This document shows positions 57,434 to 64,000 of a stretch of 64,000 bases of DNA, piece by piece (position 1 is the first letter of the stretch; each line of letters begins with the position of its first letter). The notes under the pieces are model-generated. The model was given only the letters and a program-made list of their open reading frames with translations, was not told the DNA's origin and did not search any database. A program made the translations under genes and the position numbers. The stretch is from Brachionus rotundiformis (taxonomy: Eukaryota; Rotifera; Eurotatoria; Ploima; Brachionidae): the NCBI GenBank assembly GCA_016802295.1, contig JAESIW010000122.1:409161-473160 (forward strand). Direction: 5' to 3'.

Positions 57434-58454
57434 ATGAATGAAGATAAACAAATAATTGATGCTGGTTCACCCGAGAAGGAGTGCACTGGCAAAGAGGTCC
57501 AACTAGAAGACCAATGCTGGATATTCGCCGATGACTGGCTTATTAGCTTTGCACCAAATCAGAGCTGTCCTCGCATGGACTCTATTGTGGATAGCCTAAC
57601 AAGTGTGTCTCTAAATTTAGATGCTTAATTATTTAAATAGAACTAGTTTTATTAACTATGTCCGTAAAGAGCAATTCACTAAATTGGTGACCAAAAAATT
57701 GGAATCAAATTATTTTTTGTGCATCAAAATTAATAATCCAAAAGTAGTTTTTAATAATATTTTTTATTAAAAAATAAAATTAATCAATGAGCAGATAATT
57801 GAAGCTTGTGAGAGAGTACAGAAGGAAATTTTGACCAAGAGTCCCGATCTGGTCAAAGCCATGATTAGACTAGAAACGCTTCATATGACTTTGTTGGCGC
57901 TTTATCTAAGCGATGACCAGGAGATAAATTTGTAAATTAAAAAATATGGTTATCTAACCAAAATAAGCAAAAATTTAATATTTAGCTTGAGCGCTAAGCT
58001 TGAAGAGAGCAGCCATTTGTTTGACAATTTGAAAAACCTTGAGCTCACTTTCCAAGGTATGTCCACTTTTGGAGACCAAGTGGTCTATGTCGATTTGCTC
58101 AAAGATGACCATTTTGAAAGACTGCTCAAATTTCAAAGTATTCATTAAAGTAAAAAGTGACTCAATGACATTTTATTTTGCTTAGAAAACTTGGCAAATT
58201 TGGCTCAAACGATGAGCATACCACTATTTGAGAAAAAATTCTCACCTCACGTAACCATCCTGAAGATGTCCAGGGCCAAAAGTTTGCTCAAAAAAGGCAT
58301 CAAAAAAATTGACAAAGCACTCTACGAGCATGCCAATGAGACCCACTTTGGTATCGAGCCCGTCCTAAGCATCAATCTTTGCAGCATTAGGGAAAAAGAC
58401 CACCAAACTGGATTCTACAAAACATATTCTCAATTTGAATTAAATAAAATTTAA
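57434..58454 (+). CDS. AKAP7-like 2H phosphoesterase-domain protein
   Basis: Resembles the central domain of A-kinase anchoring protein 7 (AKAP18), a 2H phosphoesterase fold that in the family binds nucleotides and can act on 2'-5' oligoadenylate. Exons 57434-57606, 57641-57743, 57795-57931, 57986-58137 and 58186-58454 keep phase, 277 residues. The first HxT motif is in ETLHMTLL and the second in FSPHVTILKMSRA, the two catalytic H-x-T signatures of 2H enzymes. IKKIDKALYE and the C-terminal INLCSIRE-GFYKTYS match the AKAP7 end. The N-terminal ~60 residues are unrelated to anything I recognise, and I cannot confirm a PKA-anchoring helix. It starts 160 bases from the DNAAF11 start on the opposite strand, so they may share a promoter. 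Confidence 0.85.
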
Positions 58455-58515
58455 ACAAAATTATATTTTTTATTTTTAATAATAATTAACAAAAAAAAAA
58501 CTAATATATTTATAA

Positions 58516-58818
58516 TTATTTCCATGGTTCAAATGCAAAAAGAGCTATTAGGATTATAATGACTACAATAACACTGGCCAGACTAAGAAGTATTATTTTG
58601 TTTTTGTACCAGAGCTGTTCGCGCAGGAACAGCGATTCTCGGTCTTGGAAGGAAGACGAGGAAGAGTTGGTGATTATCTCTAGTCGGTCGGACTGCAGAA
58701 CATGTCCGGATTTTTTGCCAAAGTCCGAGAATTTGTTGAGCAACTCGGTTACTAGTGAATTCTGCTGGGAGGTGTCGCTGTCCGTGGAGCTGTCAATCTT
58801 GTTGTACTGGGCGCTCAT
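58516..58818 (-). CDS. Unknown 100-residue tail-anchored membrane protein
   Basis: Not recognised. 100 residues, single exon: a polar, Ser-rich N-terminal ~70 residues with likely helical character (LVTELLNKFSDFGKKSGHVL), then a single hydrophobic segment near the C-terminus (IILLSLASVIVVIIILIALF) and a four-residue tail. That layout is typical of tail-anchored proteins of the secretory pathway or mitochondria, for instance small SNARE-like proteins, though I cannot find a SNARE layer pattern. It converges with the AKAP7-like gene (61 bases between stop codons). Confidence 0.6.
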   Translation of the reverse strand: MSAQYNKIDSSTDSDTSQQNSLVTELLNKFSDFGKKSGHVLQSDRLEIITNSSSSSFQDRESLFLREQLWYKNKIILLSLASVIVVIIILIALFAFEPWK

Positions 58819-59950
58819 TTATGTATTTTTGAAATCATCTAATTAGCTTGTAAAACTTAAATTAAGTTAGACGTAAATTAAAAGTTGAGTTTTTTTTTTA
58901 AATTATGCCAAAAAACATAATAAGAAAAGTATAAAATTTTCCTAGTCTAAACATAAAAAAATGCTTCTGAATAAATCAATTATCCGATTTTTATTGATTC
59001 ACAGAAAATAAACCTAACAATATAAGCTTGTTGAGTTTTACTCGGCTTTATTAATTTTAATTTTTTTTATATTTCTATAATTTTGTATTACAATAAAAAA
59101 TAATTAGTTATTATTCTGAATATAGAAATTGTTTATGTTAAACATTGGCCTTGAAAAATATACCAATTAAATAATTAAATATAGTTTTTGGAGCCAATTT
59201 TGGCAAATTCTATCTGAAAATATGTTTATTGTATTAATCGGAGTGGTCGATCTTTGGACCCTTGGAAATAAATACCAACTTAATAAAGTATTAGTGGAAG
59301 ATTTAAATGCATCGGATCCAAAGCTTAAGGGCTAAGCATTTAAGACAAAAATTATGCTTTGGCTTAGATATTTAACTTGGCAAACTAGTCCGCGGGATTT
59401 TTACTAAACTTTGTATTTAAAAAAAATCAACAATTTTTTTGCCAAAGCAATTAAGTTCAGATTTTAATTAAGATTTTAAAATGAGTTTAGATTATATGAA
59501 AAGTAATGCAATAGACTATTGAATAAGCCTATGATTAATAGAAATTAGGTTTCTATCTGTTTATTTTGATCTAATTAAACATTCGGGTGAATAATTTTAT
59601 GGTTGTTTATTTGTTTGAACAAGAATAGTTAATAATTGAACTTGGGCGTATTTAAACTACACTGGCCTTTTTTGTACCACTATGATTGATCCAAATTAAA
59701 ATAAATGAAATATTTATTTTCTCATTAAATAAACAAACAAAATAAATTTTGACAATCGGACAAATATTGACGCGTCATTTAAATTTAGTACATGCAAAAG
59801 AAAATTTCAGAAATTAAAAAAGACAATGACTGCTCTATTAGCCAATAGGGATAAAGTCTTAGCTTGCATATAAATTGGTTGTCTTTTAAAACTCAATTTT
59901 TTAAAGTGAAAGTAAACGATTTTATATATAAATGATATACTAAAAAAAGA
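58819..59950. other. AT-rich intergenic
   Basis: Between the tail-anchored protein gene and a LINE fragment. No exon seen. Confidence 0.4.
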
Positions 59951-59957
59951 AAGCCCA

Positions 59958-60575
59958 ATTAAGTGTTCCTCGCTGCTTTTGGCTGATGATCTTGTCACTT
60001 TCTTTATTTTTGGAAAAACAGGTCGTTTAGAAAATCAAATCAATTCATATTTAAAAGAACTTGAGATATGGTTAGTAAAATGGAAGATGAAAATGTCACC
60101 AGAAAAATGTAGTTATACTGTTTTTAGAAGAAGTATAAAAACTAAATATAATTTTACACTAAACCCATCAGGTGGTAAGATCCCATATGAAAAGAATATA
60201 AAGTTCTTGGGCGTCACATTTGACGAATCTTTGAGTTCCAAATGTGGCTTAACTAATAAAACTTTATCAACAATATATAAATCACTTATAGGTTCAATAT
60301 TAGACTATTATTTTCCTTTTTTAAACACCCTATCTGAAAACTTGGTTCGTAAGCTCCAAGTTATTCAAAATTCTGCTATAAGAAGTATTCTAAAATTAAA
60401 ATTCGATATCCCCTCAGAAACCCTCCACCATGAAGGTTGGTCACAACTTTCTCTCAATAAAATTGATCACAGATTAGATGAACTAGCTGAGCGCTATGTC
60501 AGGAATGCTTTAGAAAATAGTGTAGATATGGTAGTACAATTTAGGTTTTCAAATTTGCCAAGAATTGAAAGATAA
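59958..60575 (+). mobile_element. LINE reverse transcriptase C-terminal half
   Basis: The best preserved LINE piece. An open frame of about 200 residues starts within CSSLLLADDLVTF (the xADD catalytic box), continues through KMSPEKCSYTVF, NIKFLGVTFDESL, and ends VIQNSAIRSILKLKF ... RLDELAERYVRNALEN. These are the palm, thumb and C-terminal parts of an RTE/jockey-type reverse transcriptase. The endonuclease and most of the RT are missing, so it is 5'-truncated or degraded. It may be young, as no stop interrupts the frame. Confidence 0.9.
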
Positions 60576-61280
60576 ATTTGTAGTACAATTTTAAAGTTAA
60601 TAATTTATTTAATAAAATTTATAAAACTAAAATTTAATTTTATCTAAAATTTGCCAATATATCAATAACTTAAAAAATATGCTTTTTCCTCTTAATTTGC
60701 CAAGAATTAAAGGATAAATTGGTGGTACAATTTTAAACTTAATAACTAAATTTTAATTTGACCATAACCATGTCAGTGCTTCAATAATTGTAAATAAATA
60801 ATTATTTAAAGATATGAGAAAAATAAAAATTAACTAAGCTCATGGATGTGTTGCTTTAATTGGAGCTACAATTGTTAATTAAAAAGTTGATTAATCTTTG
60901 GACTAATTAGCGGGATAAATCAACTGCTCAAATTAGACATTATCTTTAATTCTTATTTAAATGGCAAAAAAATATATTTTCTTAAAAATCAGGATTCTGG
61001 AATACTTCGGAAAAGTAAATAAAAGGTAAACTCTCCAGAATTTCGAGTGCTTTTGTTTTCAATGAGACAAAAACATGAAAATTAAAAAAATATAAAAATA
61101 AATTTTAAGCTAGATAAAAATTTACTTTAAAATGATTAATAAGAAAGAAGAGAAAAAATTATAAATTATCACTTAAACGATCAGTCCATAATCTCGAATA
61201 AAAATAATTAAAATTTTAAATTAGGAAAAAAATTAAATTCGGACTTGATATTTACACAATCTGACACAAATAGATAAAAA
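60576..61280. other. AT-rich intergenic
   Basis: Contains a short repeat of the LINE 3' end (TTGCCAAGAATT(G/A)AA(A)GATAAATT at 60555 and again near 60697). No gene seen. Confidence 0.4.
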
Positions 61281-62161
61281 TTAATTGTCACAGTGTTCTT
61301 TGAGTGTTTTCAGTATTAGATTTGTCTGACTGATGAGACAATTGGCAGCACCATACACCTCATCGCATCTTTAAACAAAAAAAAAATCAAAATTTGTTAA
61401 TTAATTAAACAATTAATTTAATAAACAATTAAAATTGTGTTCAACATACTCTCCTTGTCTGAAAAAAGCCTTTAAAGTATTGGAAAACTGTTTGGAATAC
61501 TTGACAAACTCTCTTTTGCGCAAGTCGAGTATTTGCTTTATCTCAATGGATTGCATGGTCTCGAACAAATTGTTGACCGCGTCCAGCTTTTTTTTTATCG
61601 CGGCAGCAATTTCTCTATTAAATAATAGACAAAATAAATTTTATTTAATAAATATTTAATTGAAATAAAAATTAATTAGTTGGTTAATTGAGCTTGATTT
61701 ACTTTATGGTCTCGAGAAAAGCCTTCCGGTCACCAATCTCGTCCGGGATGCGGCTCAGGATCAGCTTGAGCTGCTTGGCCCTCACGTTCAGCTCCTTGAA
61801 CTCGGGCCTCTTGATAAAATACTCTTAATTAAGAAACACAGGTAATAAAGCATTAATTGCCGCTTGCCAACCTACCATCGGAGGAGACGAACTTTTCCGA
61901 CCTGAGCACCATCTCGTTCATGTTTATGTTCTTGTGCTCGCCGAGCTTGATCAGCTCGTTGATGAACTCGTAGGCAAAGTTGGGCAACAGGGCGTCTATC
62001 TTGGCAAAGACGCTTTTGATGTGTGTGAGAGGCGCGCTCGGGTCCTCTTGTTCGGTCTTGTCCAGCGCTGGCAGTATCAGATTGGGCAGCATTAGGGAGG
62101 CCAGCGAGGACTCGGACATGCCTCCAGCACCATTTTCGTACTCGCTATTCATTGTAAACAA
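61281..62161 (-). CDS. PDCD10: Programmed cell death 10 / CCM3
   Basis: An adaptor of the STRIPAK and CCM complexes that binds GCKIII kinases. Exons on the minus strand: 61876-62161, 61703-61823, 61450-61614 and 61281-61368; phases agree, 219 residues (human 212). The N-terminal dimerisation half is divergent (MLPNLILPALDK). The middle EYFIKRPEFKELNVRAKQLK and ILSRIPDEIGDRKAFLETIK match the human protein closely, as does IAAAIKKKLDAVNN. The C-terminal FAT-homology domain has KREFVKYSKQFSNTLKAFF and ANCLISQTNLILKTLK. The start could be the Met at 62161 or the second at 62152. Confidence 0.93.
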
Positions 62162-62433
62162 AAAAAGCTAAAATACAAATAAATTTTATGAATATTTGGC
62201 TCAAACTAGGACATTATTAATACCTATAAAAAATTATTTTATTTAAATTTTTTATTATTTTGCTAGTTTTATAGCTGTAGCTCTCTTCATAAAGCAAAAT
62301 TAACTATTTTTTAGTGTTAAGCCATAGACTCGAGCTTTATACTAATTCTATATATATATAAATATAAATATATTTTTTTATATTAATAAAATATTATATG
62401 AGATAAAATTGAATAATTTGAAATAAGAAAAAA

Positions 62434-63046
62434 ATGCTCAAGATTTTCCACCGTGGTTTGGCCACTCAAGTAAATTGGTCTTGGCAAACAAGGATTTGTT
62501 CAAGCTTTTAAATTTAAGAGTGTAAGAGATAGAGTGTTGAGCAAATTGGACGCCAAATTCGGGGTATTAGATGTGCTTGGATTTGAGCATGGATTAATTT
62601 TTTAAATTGTCTAGATTAATTTGGTAGAGGCTAGAGTGAGTAATCTAAGTTGGAAACACGACGAGCCAAGAGAGTCAGAGAAGTACCTAGAAGTGGTTGT
62701 GGTCACGAGCGAGTTCGAGGGCATGCTCAAATCAAAAGTAGCCTCAACCATTTGCCTAATTAGACTTAAGTTTTTTTTTCTTTTTTCCCAAGAGAAAAGA
62801 GTTGGTTACCAGTTTGCTCAAAGAAGAAACGAGCGGTTGCCAAGTCACTTACCAAGTAAAGCTTGAGGCATTTATTCCCTACAAACTAGCTAATTTGTCC
62901 CGTTTAAGCTACTGACTCCGTCCAAGTGGTACGACAGTAACCTGCGCGGGCTCAAACTGCCGGAGGTTTACTCCAAGCCGCCAGTTTGTGATGGCAAGCT
63001 AAAACAGATTGCCAAGAATTTTTACTCTAAAGTAAATGCGACCTGA
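62434..63046 (+). CDS. BOLA1: Mitochondrial BolA-like protein (BOLA1 type)
   Basis: A small protein that works with glutaredoxin 5 in mitochondrial iron-sulphur cluster handling. Exons 62434-62469, 62519-62563, 62615-62737, 62793-62855 and 62909-63046 keep phase, 134 residues (human BOLA1 137). The N-terminus MLKIFHRGLATQ looks like a matrix-targeting presequence. The BolA core has VRDRVLSKLDAKFG, then ESEKYLEVVVVTSEFEGM, the hallmark SETHFxVxVVSxxFEG motif, and LVTSLLKEE. The conserved invariant His of BolA (in RHR) is not obvious: the join reads SK|RKELV. The tail with LTPSKWYDSN and KPPVCDGK matches the TPxQW ... SPPCLGG end specific to BOLA1. The coding exons are mostly of 3n length. Confidence 0.87.
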
Positions 63047-63474
63047 ATAATAAATTTTCTTAACAAATATTTTTCTTTATAAAAAACAAAATTATAAATA
63101 AATACCACTAGTAAACCAATTTATAAAAAGAATTAGTTTTTAAAAGTGCCAACAGGTCAATTGGCAATTAATTTTTTATTTTAAATGAATAAAAAAATAA
63201 TTATTCTTTGAGTTGTGAGTTTAAATGATGGAACTAGTGTCCAAATATATCAAATTTGCCAAAGAGTTGTACATAAATAGAAGTTTATTTTATAAATAGG
63301 TCACTGGGTGGCGACCTTTGGCAAATAGACTGAATTACCAACATTTTACCAATCTTACCAAATTTGAAAGAAAAAAAAATACAAAATCTAATTAATAAAA
63401 CCATTTATTATTTATTTTATATCAACTAATATTATTTTTTATTTAAATAAAGAATTTTTTTTTAATTATTTACA
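63047..63474. other. AT-rich intergenic
   Basis: Between BOLA1 and the convergent coiled-coil gene. No exon seen. Confidence 0.4.
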
Positions 63475-64000
63475 TCATTTTTTCACCTTGATAGTGCTCG
63501 TTGGTGTTTGCTTAAGGCTAAATGACAATTTGGTCAACGAGTCGTTCAATGTCTTGTTCGAGGCGACAAGCTTGATCAGTTCATCATTAAAGTTAAGCTG
63601 GTTTTGGAACTTTTTCATCAAACTGACAAGATCGTTTACCAAATTGTCTTTTTCGCGCAAACTAACCGTTCTTTCTTCAAGTTTTTGGTGCATACTTTCA
63701 CAGTTGTCACACGAATCCTTTGCCAGCAAAAATAGTAAAACTTTCCAAGCAAAAAAAAAGAGCCAATTTATACCGAGTGCTTATTTTTGTATCCCTTTAG
63801 CTTATGTTTGATCAGCTCGGACTCGTCCTGGACCCGTTTCAGCTCCTTGGTCAGCTCGTCTATTTGAAGCTGCCTTTCCCAAGAGTTGTCTTTGAAAGCG
63901 CCAGCTATTTGCTTTTTTAAATTCTCCAATTTTTCCTCTTTTATTCTCATCTCCTGCATGTGGTCCTCATTCAGCTTATTTACTTCATTCTCTTTCTTTA
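63475..64000 (-). CDS. Coiled-coil protein, C-terminal part (runs off the window)
   Basis: Only the last two exons are visible: 63774-64000 (cut by the window edge) and 63475-63719. They read in phase 0 across the 54-base intron (CAC TCG|...|GAT TCG). The whole visible part is Lys/Glu/Leu-rich heptad coiled coil (MRIKEEKLENLKKQIAG, ELTKELKRVQDESELIK, EERTVSLREKDNLVNDLV) with a CDNC pair, ending in a basic KVKK. I do not recognise the family; centrosomal or cytoskeletal proteins are likely but unproven. Confidence 0.65.

Noticed and set aside
1..64000. A bacterial or viral gene cluster, operon or defence system
   Set aside because: Spliced animal genes, tRNA with pol III boxes and LINE debris fill the window. 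No prokaryotic or viral module was seen.

Overview
This is nuclear DNA from a small-genome, very AT-rich bilaterian animal. Most genes are split by short introns (about 35-110 nt) with GT/AG borders, intergenic DNA is homopolymer-rich A/T, there are tRNA-Trp genes with normal A and B boxes, and decayed LINE reverse transcriptases are scattered throughout. The gene content is unmistakably metazoan: PTPRN/IA-2, LKB1/STK11, PDCD10/CCM3, GALNT, API5, a RASL11-like GTPase. Motile-cilium and centriole genes (DRC12, DNAAF11, CEP135/TSGA10-like) argue against nematodes and most arthropods. A monogonont rotifer or another small spiralian is my best guess, but that is inference from style and content, not proof.

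Layout. 0.4-1.7 kb: RASL11-like GTPase (-). 3.3-3.8 kb: single-exon unknown protein. 4.6-5.3 kb: decaying lipocalin copy. 5.5-12.7 kb: a cluster of secreted S1 (trypsin-fold) serine protease genes, including one whose whole catalytic triad is replaced and one with two tandem protease domains; it is interleaved with DRC12 and three tRNA-Trp genes. 13.0-14.4 kb: peroxisomal D-aspartate/D-amino-acid oxidase. 15.8-22.6 kb: PTPRN/IA-2 pseudophosphatase. 24.3-27 kb: DCPS and a CEP135/TSGA10-like coiled coil. 27.2 and 33.9 kb: a dead and an intact lipocalin. 28.5-31.7 kb: GALNT. 36.9-38.5 kb: LKB1 (-). 41.3-43.8 kb: class-XIX-like myosin. 46.7-50.7 kb: API5 (-) head-to-head with PPP1R2 (+). 50.9-52.6 kb: LINE graveyard. 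53.6-57.3 kb: bystin (+) converging on DNAAF11 (-). 57.4-58.8 kb: AKAP7-like 2H phosphoesterase (+) and a tail-anchored small protein (-). 60 kb: another LINE fragment. 61.3-63 kb: PDCD10 (-) and mitochondrial BOLA1 (+). 63.5 kb to the edge: a partial coiled-coil gene.

The genes are mostly unrelated housekeeping, ciliary and signalling genes, as expected in an animal genome. The only clear local families are the S1 proteases and the lipocalins. The most unusual structure is in the repeats: a GC-richer element carrying repeated copies of a ~55-bp box, a perfect 133-bp inverted duplication of a tRNA-Trp gene with its 5' flank, a perfect 405-bp direct repeat, a foldback element, and diverged inverted repeats on both sides of LKB1. 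Exon borders were derived by hand from reading-frame continuity and splice consensus; they have not been tested against transcripts.
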